NCBI GenBank assembly: GCA_038503075.1
Contig: JBCAML010000001.1
Coordinates: forward strand, 434,001-498,000
Direction of reading: 5' to 3'
From: Gyromitra esculenta
Taxonomy: Eukaryota > Ascomycota > Pezizomycetes > Pezizales > Discinaceae
Length of the DNA: 64,000 nt
Positions 40,587 through 52,797 of this stretch are shown in pieces. Numbering within the stretch: position 1 is the first letter of the stretch; each line of letters starts with the position of its first letter. A program made the position numbers and the translations under genes. The notes under the pieces are model-generated. The model did not search any database. It was not told the DNA's origin and saw only the letters and a list, made by a program, of their open reading frames with translations.

Positions 40587-40689
40587 TACTCAAACGGCCG
40601 AAATCTTTTCAGGTCATGTGACCCGATTTGACAGGTTAACTTCTCATTAGCTGATCACATGAGCTGAAAAGATTCCGGCCGCTTGAGTA
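40587..40689. mobile_element. MITE-like inverted repeat, 37-bp arms
   Basis: Arms 40587-40623 and 40653-40689 pair at 33 of 37 positions (core ATCTTTTCAG). A loop of 29 bp separates them, so the RNA would form a long hairpin. No coding capacity. Confidence 0.8.
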
Positions 40690-40763
40690 TTGATGTTAAT
40701 GGGACGTGATTGTTAAGAGGTCGGAGAAGACATGCCACAGTTCGTCATATTTACCCCTACACT

Positions 40764-41076
40764 AGTACAGTCGCTCCTGGGGGAACGACGAAACTGGGGG
40801 AACGACGAACAAGGGTTCGGCTCGGCACCAGCAGCGAGCTCAACCCTTCATGTAAGGTAAAACCATAGAGTGAAGGCGAACGAAATCAAGTGAATCTAAG
40901 GCCTGCAGATAAATTCTATCGCAAATACTAGGAGAATAGAACCATAGTTCTTTTAAACCGTATAGTAGCATATACTCTATATCGATGAAATCATATATGT
41001 ACTATTTTTAATTGTAACTGAGGGCCCTTGTTCGTCGTTCCCCCAGTTTCGTCGTTCCCCCAGGAGCGACTATACT
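40764..41076. mobile_element. 313-bp MITE-like element with 52-bp terminal inverted repeats
   Basis: Arms 40764-40815 and 41025-41076 pair at 51 of 52 positions. Each arm holds two copies of the motif GGGGGAACGACGAA. The near identity of the arms suggests recent insertion. No open frame of note inside. Confidence 0.88.
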
Positions 41077-41188
41077 CGTCTTCCAGGACAGGAGCATGTA
41101 GCTTTAATATCAATGCCATCGGGCATGGTTGCTTGGAATACAAAGCCACACGTCCATGTTTCCGGGTTCTTTTCCTGGAAGACAAGTA
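41073..41188. mobile_element. MITE-like element related to 40008-40138
   Basis: Short arms TACTCGTCTTCCAGGA (41073-41088) and reverse complement at 41173-41188, 15 of 16 matching. The interior shares ATACAAAGCCACAC and a CCATGTTT/GGGTTC block with the element at 40008-40138. Its left end overlaps the last 4 bp of the 313-bp element. Confidence 0.7.
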
Positions 41189-41304
41189 CGTACTGAACAC
41201 GACAAGTACGTATGTACTGAACACATGCCGTCAACATATCCCGTCCATAGACAAAGTATAGCCTGTCACGCTATGATAATTTAAATTCTCTGTAACAGTC
41301 GCTG

Positions 41305-41470
41305 CAGTCGCTCACGGGGTGACGGCAAATCCAATCTAATGGCGAACAGGGGTTTTGGGTCAATTGATCATCAGCTTGAGCTGACAACTTAGCAACTTCG
41401 TACTCAAATATACTGTGGAAATCCCTGCTTGCCATCAGATAGGATCCACCGTCACCCCGTAAAGTACTGT
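41305..41470. mobile_element. MITE-like inverted repeat with 12-bp perfect core
   Basis: ACGGGGTGACGG at 41315-41326 and its reverse complement at 41449-41460, inside longer diverged arms (41305-41357 and about 41419-41470). Non-coding. Confidence 0.75.
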
Positions 41471-43831
41471 ATTCTTGCGTATGCCCAGTAAAAGCAAGAT
41501 ATGAAGAATGGTTTAAGGTTGTACAAATACGACGTTATTGAAAACTGGGATGCAGGGATTCTGCGCACCAGTCGGTGATGGATGGGCGGGAGTATCGCAA
41601 TAAGTGATGCTGCGTCCTTGGCGGTTAATTCCAGTTTTGACAGTGCTAGACACGGATAGGCCAGGCGCGCTCACGTTACCCATTACGTCATTGTTTTTCG
41701 TGTTCCTCATGGATACGTACCTAGTTTTTCCAATCTCTCATATCTATCGTGGGCTCAGGCATCGTGGTAATTCCAGAATAAACACCCACTCGACCTGTCA
41801 TTTAAATACCTCTATGGCTGGTCTGGGGGTTTTTATTTTATTTTTACCGACTTTTCTGCAACTTGTGTAGCAGGTTTTTTACATTCACTTCTCGTCACCG
41901 GCATGTATTTTGCTTCTATGAAGCTTGAGATAAGTTCCCCAGATCAGCTAGAGATTTATTTCTCTTTCTACATGCTCACTGTTACATAGCAAAGAGGTTT
42001 ATTACATGTTGTTCTCTACCTAGATCAATCCTATCTTGAGGACAAAAAACCCTGAGTGTTGTCAGTCAACATCCTAACGATCAAAATACGACCGACCAGG
42101 GGTTCCGTCAGCTATGCTTTCGCAAATCCTAATCTCAGATCAAAAGGGCATCCCGATCCCACCAACTGCAAACTCGTGGTAGCTGTTATCAAGGATTCGC
42201 ACCGCACATCCTCGTGTGGATATTTTGTTCTGGGTATCGTTATTTCATCGGTCATTTGCAGTAAACTAATGCAAAGGCCGTAGGATACTTCTCAAAAGTT
42301 TATTGATATTTGCTATCGATTTTTAAAAGACCGTTTACGGTTTCTGCGAGTTACAAGCCTCTATCTACCCTCGAGATGATCTTCCTTACCATACATCTTG
42401 GACTGAGTGCCAGTTCGGTTGAAACGCAATCCTTGTTCGGAATAACACTATTTAGGAAGAAATTATCGCGCTCACAACACTTCAAATTTCGCTTGTTATC
42501 GAAAAGTATGAAATATCGTCTTTAATTTTTCAACTTTAGTGCTAGTATTCATTGGCTTCGTAGCTCCATGAGCTCAGGAACAGGTGACTTCATTTCGGGT
42601 TATGCCCCTAGTCCCACCCCAAATTGCAAGTGCTTTTCGATCAGGATTCAAGAACAAGAATACCGGTAGTTATGTGTTAGGAATACATAAGACTGTGGAT
42701 AAAGAGAAGAAAAAGAGCCTGTAGCGTTCCACAATCAATTCAAGCTTACATGCGATCTGTACCTGGGGTGTGGCGGAGCACTGTGCCGGATGAAATTCGG
42801 AGTTTGGCATCCATCCACCAAGATTACCCCACGCACCCAGCAATCCGTTCTATAAAATTCGCAGGCCCAGACCAATTCTCTCACGGGAAGATGCTAAAAA
42901 AAAGAGTGCCATAAAGCTACATGTCGAAGATCTTTCAGGCACAAAATTGAAAAATGTATCGTTATCTTGGACCAGGATTTTATGAATGATGATTGTGGCT
43001 GACGCTGCTTGCCGTCAGGCTTGTACGAAAGCGGAATCTAGGCCCTTGTCCTTTTGTTTGTGTGGTGCAAGTTCCCTCATCAACACTTGGAAACCGGTAG
43101 TTTGATCCGGCCAATGATACGCTATGCCACTCACGAGGCTGGTGCTAGATTCATAGGGAAGGATGAATGATTGAAAAAAACGGAGAGGAAGGACATGGCA
43201 ATGATTGATTCTCAGGGACCAACATGAAAGCAAGAGTGAACATCAAAACGAAGGCGTCTGCGCCACGCAGCGAAAGGAACACGGATGCTCGTGATACTAA
43301 GATCTAGGAGTGAGTGTGCCTGGTCGATGCTGGTTGGAGAAGTAGCCCAGAACCAGCCCCGCTCTCACCCCGCGCCTGTTCCTGCACGGTGATTTCATCG
43401 CCAGGACAGAAAATCACCAAGGAAAGAAATCGCCCTTCGTCTAAGAGGGGCCCAGGCGAACGCGACGCCCTGCAAGCAATAGTGGCCTCGCTGTCTCCGA
43501 TTTCTTCTGTCCGAAGGCAAATGCTTCGTTCCACAGGGCCCTGGAAACCTTGGTTTTATTATTTTTCTGGTTGCACCCTGCGACATAGGTTATTCTATCC
43601 CAGTGCGCGGGGTGGATTATTCAATACTCCTGCTGCTATCCGACGAAAACGCGGCTACTATTTAGTTTGACGCCTCGCCGCATCCCCCTCGGTGCCTCCA
43701 GTTCCGAGAATTTCACTACCATCATCTCCGTTTACCGTTGCTGTCTTTGCCTCTCCAGTACCCCGTCCCTTATCTTCGTCGATAACTGTTTCCCTTGAAA
43801 TTTATCCTTCATTGATCGACTGCTCTTCAAG
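41471..43831. other. Spacer before HOG1
   Basis: 2.4 kb. The last few hundred nt should be the HOG1 promoter and leader; 43680-43830 is pyrimidine-rich on the plus strand. Frames at 43304-43670 show no family features. No gene supported. Confidence 0.45.
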
Positions 43832-45361
<1,530 letters not shown>

Positions 45362-46541
45362 TAGGGGGTATAGTTTAGTCAATTTTCGGCAGGGATTAAT
45401 ATTGTTCGGTACAATAATTTATATTGTATCTTTCCTTTGAATTTAGTCTTTATACCTACTTGGCGTATACAAATGCTTCTCTGTTATTGTATTTCAGCTA
45501 TTTCATTACTTTTTTCTGTCAATCGGTAGGTTGGGAGGACTGGCGTTCCAGGAGAATGTCGGATGGGTGAAGGAGACGGCATAAAACCCGGATGAAAACA
45601 TGCAGAATAACATCACGGAATATTTCACGTCTGGACGGGAAATAGTATGAGGGTTGAAAAAACACGCACGCTCTGGAGTAGAAGGATGGGTAATATACAT
45701 TATAGCGCTCAAATAAAGATGCAGTAAATTTTTGAAAACTGGATGCCTTCCCGTAAAATCTGGATTCAGGGCTAGAGTAGTTCAGACAAACGAAAGCCAG
45801 GATTTAAACCTGAACTTCAGATCTATTAACAGCAGCAATACCAAATTTAATAATTACTAATAAAAAAATTTCATAGGAAAATCGTGAAAACTAGCAGATA
45901 TCTCCCAATACACAAGGCTATACTACATGTAGTAGTAACTCTGTATAGAAACCTCTCTTTTCTCGTTATTTGAAGAATTGCGACCGTAGAACTGGCATAG
46001 ATGACCTCTTCTCTGGCATGGTTTCTGGTTGCCACGGCATATCGTTTCCCTTCAAGGGATCAGAAGGGCTTCAGATATCTGGAAGAGGAGTGGGGACCCC
46101 CTGCCATGATTCTACAACATGAAGTTGTCAGATCGGTTGTCAGGTGTGTCTCAGCCTACTCTACTGCTCTGAGGTACTTTAGATTTTTACGGGAAGGCAT
46201 GTGGTATTGTTTTTAAAATCACTAAAGGGTATGGACGCTTGCGGTCTTTCTATAACGGAGTACCGCGGGTCCAAGGGGATGTATCTCGCATGTACCTGGA
46301 ATGTACATGTGTTTGTGCCCTGCCTTAACTCGTGGCTTGTAGCTCGTGGCTTTGACTCGTGGCCCGTGCCCCCGAACCCTTGATCTATGGAAGCCAACGC
46401 CATGATGCAAAATACCCCGTCTTGTACAGCTTCCGTCCCTTAATCTTCAGCTGACCTTGCGGAACTCCTCCTACTCGAATCGTTCAGCTGCCGGATCCCC
46501 ATCGCGATACCCAGCTTCCAGAGACTCGCCATCTTGTAACC
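45362..46541. other. HOG1-AVL9 spacer
   Basis: 1.2 kb. TACATGTA (as CTACATGTAG) at 45924. Repeated CTCGTGGC at about 46330-46365. No gene supported; short frames on both strands lack any family signal. Confidence 0.5.
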
Positions 46542-49500
46542 ATGAGCAGAACGACCTCGTATACCCCGGTTGTGTCGATAATCGGGTTCCACCACGCGAA
46601 GTTTTTCCCCAACCCCTTTCCCCCCGGCTGGTTCCACAAGTAAATCTAGCAGTGGAATTAATGCTAACGAGACTCGCTTAGGGGACCCGAAGTGGAGCAT
46701 TGGATCGGAGTTGATAACGGAAATGATATATCTGAATGGCCCCTACTTCCGTTTCTCGCACTCGCCGATGGAGCTCATTTGGCCGAGGAAGAGGACTTCT
46801 CGTACTTCACCCTGAAGCATGAAGCAGCTTCAGGACCAACAACTCTCTTCGGGATATCGTGTACGAGACAGCTAGATTCAAATGAGCTCATAGATCGACC
46901 TGCAGATGTCACGCGTTCTACTGTTCAAAAAGCGGTGGTTGTAATTGCTAGCAATCCGACTTTCTTTTTTGGTCACTTGAAACAACAGCTCTCTGCCGTA
47001 ACCACAGCTTGGTTTGCCCAAAGGTACGGGAACTCTTCAACAGCTCTGTAGCTGCAACTATACGGGAACGGGTCCTTGCTCACATATGTTACCGGTTCTA
47101 GAAACTTCGAAGATATGGATATTATACGGGCAAGCAGTTCTTTTTCCCGTTTTTTTTTTTGACTCTGAAGGTTAGATGCTGAGCTTGAGAAATATAGAGA
47201 TTTCAAGAAAGCTTGAAAGCATTGCGAAATGACGAATACGATCGGGATCAATATATTGGTAAGCTGTCTAGAAGCTATCCGCTTCTAGAAATGCCCAGGA
47301 GAGCTGACATATCAGGTTTATCTCTTCGGGAATTGGTTTACGAATTTCGTCATCAAACACTAGTGTTGTTCAAATGCGCTCTTTTACAACCCAAGGTTAG
47401 ACCACTAAACCCTTTATTGATGGCGATCGTGGTCATGGCTGATATCAATAGATGCTTTTCTTTGGTTCACGATGTGAAAGGCTCTGCATGACACAGTTCT
47501 CACTGCTTTCACTAGTTCCAGGTCTTCTGCGAAACCTAGAAGACTGTAGTGACCCAGAGCTCAACAATTACGAGTCAAAACTGATAAAACCAACTTCTGT
47601 CAGAACTAGTGATAGACGATCCTGTAGGTTTTATTTTTCAAACACAGTTACTAGTAAAGTGAAATGAATGAGTCTGACAAATTTAATTAAGTATTGAAAT
47701 TTATGGGGCTCCCCCTTCAAATTTTCGGCAAGGTATTTTCACCACCGCAATCAACTAAATTTTCGTTTGCTAACAATTTCGATTGAAGGGAAGCTTATTT
47801 GGGCCGTACACACCACTGCAGCAACTTGACATTCTTGCAGATTTCGGCACAAAGTCGTACATCGTTGGCTCCACAAACTCCTTACTACTGCAACAGAGGG
47901 ACCGATATTCAGACATTCTTGTAAATGTGAGATACGATTTGCCCATCATTTATGGCTAATCGCTAATTGTAGGGTGAAGCTCGATGAAAATACCATTGAA
48001 ATAACATCTTCCTCGTTACGCGCTGCATCAATACTCTCCGCCGCGGACAGAAGATGGATAGATGCTTTAGTGCTTTCAGTTACTGAGTCTTGGGATGAAG
48101 CTGATCCATCCCGTCCGAAGACCATGGCTTTCGTTGGTAGTGAGGATTATATTCGTCTTCAGTTTGAGGAATACGTTCTATCAATGGTATCGGCAGTAAA
48201 GTACCATCTCTTTTTGGAGAAACATCATGGGTCGGATTTGAATTTATTTTTGCCAGACATTGGTAGGCTGCTACTTTTAGAAACATGGCCTAGAGAATCA
48301 TTTATTGACTGCTGTATAGAGGGCGACCCCGCACATGACTTTCAGATGGATTGGGTAGATAACTGGAAAATGACAGAAAATTTTCGCATATTCCAGAAAT
48401 TTACAGGTAAGCATTTGCAATCTACTGTAAGAATTTGAAACTGATTGTTCATTAAGATTCCGAGCTCTTTGACCTTGTTCCGCCGAAGCATGTAATGGCT
48501 GGTGGTCTCACCATGGAGGATGTCCAGAGACGTATTGTACAGTATGCATATCCTTTCGTGATCGATGATATTTTTTTGACTGTGTACTAGGCAAATGAAG
48601 GAATTAGGGGTAGATGAGAAGGTCAACCGCGGTCGAGAGGTTTTAGCCACAACTCTGGCCTCAGGTCGTAATAATGTGTCCACGGTATTCAGTAACTTGT
48701 CAAAGAATGTGGAGAAATTTAGGGAGCAGCGGAGATCCCAGGATCTAGCAAATCTTCAAGCACAGAGCCAAGCACAAAGCCAAAGTCAGAACGAAGCACA
48801 GAACAGCGATGTTGTGACAAGCCCCACAACAGAGAAGCCACCCGTCACGGCACCTGTTGTAGCTGCAGTGACGCCTGTGTTGGTTGAAGCATCAACTCGT
48901 GCAGGAGCATACCTCTCATCTTGGGCATCCTGGGCTGGAGAGAAGAGGAAAAAAGTTTTTGCTCAAACACCTACTGCAAACCCACCATCAGAGTTGGCGG
49001 CGAACGAGAAATCTTTGCCTAGTTTGCCAGCTGATGAAACCCTTCCAAAGAAATCGTTTGAGGAGTCTATCTTTGATGCTAGAATGAGGGCTGCACATGG
49101 GCGTTCGAGTTCATCATCATCAATCTTTTCACCCCAAAGGACGAATAGTATGACGAGCAATATTCAACCTGTGACTGAATTGAAGAGTTTGGATAACAGG
49201 AAAGGTGTTGGGCTTGGGATCGTCAATATTGAACCGCAGAGCCCACCACCGGCGTCAGCTGCTGAGGTGGCAGTAAAGTCTCCAGAGCTCGAGAAGGCCG
49301 AATCAGCCCTTCCAGCCCTATCAACCAAGGAAGAAATAGAGATTCCTCCCTCTCCGCCTGTGAAGGACGAGCCGTTGCAGTCACCTCCGCTAGTGATCGA
49401 GAAGAATGATACCCCTCCAACGCCGCTGCAAGATGAGGCGAGCCAACCATCTGTGCTAGCTACCGAGAAAGTCGTGGAGGATCCGAAGCTGGAATCGGAA

Positions 49501-50817
49501 ATAGTTTCACCGACGGTGACATCTCTCTCATTCGTACGGAGGAAGACAGCGCTCTTAAAAGCGGAGAAAATCGACCTAGCTCAGCCATCTATACCGATGG
49601 AGGAGTCTGCTGTTGAGTCTCCGAAACCCGAGCCGGAGAGGACCGCATCACCCCCGCCACCCTTGTTATTCATGAGGAGGAGGAAGACAATTTCACAGGC
49701 GGAGAAGGTTGACTTTCCCCAGCCATCTGCACCAGTAGAAGAAAAAGCTATGGAGTCCCCGAAACCTGGACCTGAAAGAGTTGCATCACCTCCACCCCTA
49801 TCATACATGAGGAGGAAGATGACGCTTTCAAGGGCGGAAAAGGTTGAGTCTAGTCAGCCATCTGAGCTAGCCGGGGGAGAGATGGCAGAGCCCTCGGAAC
49901 CTAAACAACAAAGAGTCGCATCACCTCCGCCATCTTTACCGTTAATGAAGAGGAAGATGACTCTCCAGCAAGCGGAGAAAGTTAAGCCACCCCAATCGTC
50001 TCCACTGGTGGAGGAGAGGCTTGTGGAATCCCTAGAACCTGAACAACAAAGGGCTGCATCACCTCCATCATCTCTTCCATTCATGAGGAGAAAGGCAACA
50101 CTCTCAAGGGCGGAGAAGTTTGAGTCAACTCAGTTGCCTGGGCAAATAGCAGAGAAGGCTATTGAATCTCCGAGGTCTGAACCCGAAAGAGCTACATCGC
50201 CTCCGTCATCTGTACCAGCAGAGAGTACAGAGAGTACAGAGAGACCCCTGAGGCCAGGAAGGCTCGTTCAATCTCGCTCCTTCGGACCAGCTGCTGGAGA
50301 ATCCGAGAATCCGCCGATCCCAGATAGAACTGAGCGTGCTCGGCGTTCCATCCCAACTTTTGACAAAACGGCGTTGAAACATCTCAAGTCGGAAAGGACC
50401 CCCGAGCCGGTTAAGATTCCTGAACACACTAAAGCCGCTCCCCTTGAGGTGGAGTCTACTAGGGAAAAACTAACGGATCCCGTACGGGTATCCAGACACT
50501 CTCGTGCTGAATCTGCAGCCACATCTGCCGGGGAGTATGCCCCAAAACCTCTAAGACGCGCAGAAACGCAGGCCTCAACCATGATCGGTAGTAAAACTTC
50601 TGGAGAATCCTTAAAGGCAGCAAAACACACAAGAAACCAATCCAACTCCTCGGTCGGGAATATCGATAAACTAGCCCCCAAGTCGGAGCGTATCAAAACC
50701 TCCATCGCTGAACGCGCGAAGAGGTTCAGTCAAACCCAAGATGAACCATTGGATAGTGGTAGCGCTAGCCCTGCTAGAACTGCATTTGCTGCTAAGAGAG
50801 CCATGTTCGAGAAGTAG
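46542..50817 (+). CDS. AVL9: Avl9 DENN-family late secretory protein with long repeat-bearing tail
   Basis: Avl9 acts in late secretory traffic from the Golgi; the core is a DENN-related fold. Twelve exons: 46542-46600, 46682-47023, 47102-47129 (28 nt), 47198-47258, 47316-47395, 47452-47623, 47692-47732, 47789-47926, 47980-48262, 48320-48406, 48457-48541, 48591-50817; 1,200 aa. Seen: VVSIIGFHHAKGPEVEHWIG, LLPFLALADGAHLAEEEDFS, LFGISCTRQL, RPADVTRSTVQKAVVVI, LSLRELVYEFRHQTLVLFK, SLVPGLL, FMGLPLQIFGKGSLFGPYTP, TKSYIVGSTNSLLLQQRDRY, LDENTIEITSSSLRAA, AADRRWIDALV. The intron after exon 3 appears to use a GC donor (47130). The last exon (from about residue 459) is a low-complexity, charged and proline-rich tail with five tandem repeats, far longer than in yeast Avl9 (764 aa total). 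Confidence 0.9.
49531..50213 (+). repeat. Five tandem 45-46-codon repeats in the AVL9 tail
   Basis: Units begin near 49534, 49672, 49807, 49945 and 50083, spaced 135-138 nt. Each reads about (F/Y/L)-M-(R/K)-R-K-x-T-L-S-x-AEK, then QPS, E-(K/R)-x-x-ES-P-x-P, E-R/QQR-x-A-SPPPS. Sequence differs between units at both DNA and protein level, so the expansion is not recent, but the MRRK..AEK and ASPP cores are kept. Confidence 0.85.
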
Positions 50818-51351
50818 TAGTGGTTCCTTTATTAGTACCTACGTATTTCATGAATCATGATTATGGTCTATTGAATGCATCGAAGTATTATTTTTTGTAT
50901 TTTTGGAGGGGAGATCGTTCCTTTTCTTTCTTGAGTTTCAAAGTTCATGGCATCGTTTATGCGTTGTTGTTATTCCCTATTATCCTACATTTTCTGTTTT
51001 TTCTCATCTGGATTGCAATATTTTGAGAGCATATAAAAGTTCGTAGCTTCTGCAAGCTTATAGTTTTTATCAGTATTTTCTGTGGGCTGCCAGCCACCAA
51101 TCACTATAATAATGGAATTTTTTTGGTAATCTTAGAATCATCTTCCTTTGAGTGACGCTTCAGTGGGGCTTTGCTGATTAGGCCCATGAAACGTTCAAAG
51201 ATGACGACCTCCGTCATATTTTTCCACTTGCTACCCCATTTAAGTCACACCTAATCTATAATCTATCCCTTTAACATGCGGTATCGCTGCGCCCTAAAGC
51301 TTACCTGAAGTTATCTGTAATGCTTCAACCATCTCCCTCTTTTCGTTGTTT
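50818..51351. other. Convergent spacer
   Basis: Between the 3' ends of AVL9 (plus) and the nucleotidase gene (minus). T-rich after AVL9. No gene supported. Confidence 0.5.
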
Positions 51352-52239
51352 TCATTCACGTCTCTTTGAATTCTCTTTAAACAATTCGGGAAAACACTCT
51401 CTTAACTCTTCCAAGTTCCTAATATGGTGCATTGCTACCGGCACGGTAGGTTCCGGATCACCAGGCTCTAATTTCAGGACCGTTTTTTTCCAGCCAAACC
51501 GGATTGCTGCCTCGCAGTTAATGGTAGAGTCGTCCACAAAGTAGCATTTTGAATGGTCGGTGATAGACGCTTCTTGCATTGCTGGACGGGTGTTAACTGG
51601 TTAATGTGTGTGGAGGAGAAATTAAATAAATAGATACCTTTTTGGTACATTTCTATTTTCGGCTTACATACGAGAGTTTCCTCTCCGTAATTGCAATATG
51701 TGATCCCTTCATTCCCAGAACATCAGCTCCTATCCAGCATTTCAGCTCTATTTTCTACCCCCACTCCCACTACACCCCTGGCTGTATCCTCCTTCCGCTA
51801 GCACTGGAGCATCCAACATACCATCGAAAAGGTCATCAATCCCCAAGAGCTTAACCACTCGCCTCCCATGCGTCACATATGCATTTGTGAAAAGCCACAG
51901 TCTGACTTTGGTCTTATCAATATCCTCAATCAACTTCCGCAGCTCGGGTTCTGGATGCAAGACAGTCTCAAGCGGTAAAGCATCGTCCACTCGTGAGTTG
52001 TAATCCAGCGGGTCGATCTTATGGTGACGAACGAGCCCCTCTAGAGCGAGACCGTAACTCTTGTAGTATGTTTCGTGGAGTGCTCTCGCGTCGGCTCGGT
52101 CGAGATCGAGCTGCTCGCGGAAGTATTTGTTGATTAGTTCCTTCATCATATCGTGGACCTTCTTGCTCCGTGAATATAGGCAATTGTCAATGTCGAAGAA
52201 GAACACGGGCAGTTCGTCTTGGGTGCCATCTTGCTCCAT
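51352..52239 (-). CDS. SDT1: HAD-family pyrimidine 5'-nucleotidase (Sdt1/Phm8 type)
   Basis: Predicted cytosolic phosphatase acting on pyrimidine nucleoside monophosphates. Exons (minus): 52239-51822, 51706-51638, 51581-51352; introns 115 and 56 nt; 238 aa, close to Sdt1 (280) and fungal relatives. HAD motifs: I, VFFFDIDNCLYS (nucleophile Asp16, acid/base Asp18); II, LWLFTNA; III, lysine in CKPKIEMYQKAM; IV, KCYFVDDS. The helical cap contains YFREQLDLDRADARALHETY and HETYYKSYGLALEGLVRHH, typical of this subfamily, with HKIDPLDYNSRVDDALPLE. GITYCNYGEETLVCKPK is reached only by splicing out 51707-51821. Sdt1 and Phm8 cannot be separated from the sequence alone. Confidence 0.9.
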
Positions 52240-52797
52240 CTTTAGAGAGGTTTCTAGGAAACGAATGAGAGTAGTAGTGTGGGGAAAGAAAAAGATAGAT
52301 GAGAGTTGTGGGGTTTTTGTTTGACTCAGATAGCAGATGGCTCAGGTGTGGGAATTGACGTGAATTGTGGAGTACAGGTTGGTGACGCAGTGGCTTATCG
52401 GTTGATCTTATCGCTTGGCTGCCGAGAACTAACACGAATGTGGCAGGCGAGTGATGGTGCATGACTGGTCAGTTCTCGCCGAGGAGCACGGCTGTCTTTG
52501 TTGTAGGGATACATGTAGCTAGAGAATCTGTAGCTTAGTGTACAAAGAGAATTATAGCTTGACTAAAGCTACTATGTACCGGTTCACTTCTAAAAGCTAC
52601 TTTAAATTTTATAAATTTTTATTGCTGCTGATTGGTGCTAAGTAAATGTGCGTTTTACGTCGTAGCTATTTACATTCACAAGACTTTGGATGGTATACGT
52701 GTATAGTAAGAAGAAAAAAATCAATCAAATTTTGGCTTCCCAGCCTAAACAAACAGTCATACTAACACCCTTACTCAGTATAAAATGGGAGTGAAAT
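52240..52797. other. Nucleotidase promoter region / 3' spacer
   Basis: 558 nt. TACATGTA at 52510. No gene supported. Confidence 0.5.

Noticed and set aside
47974..48438. Continuous frame suggesting a separate protein
   Set aside because: It includes two intron remnants (48263-48319 and the tail after 48406); splicing gives the standard Avl9 sequence.
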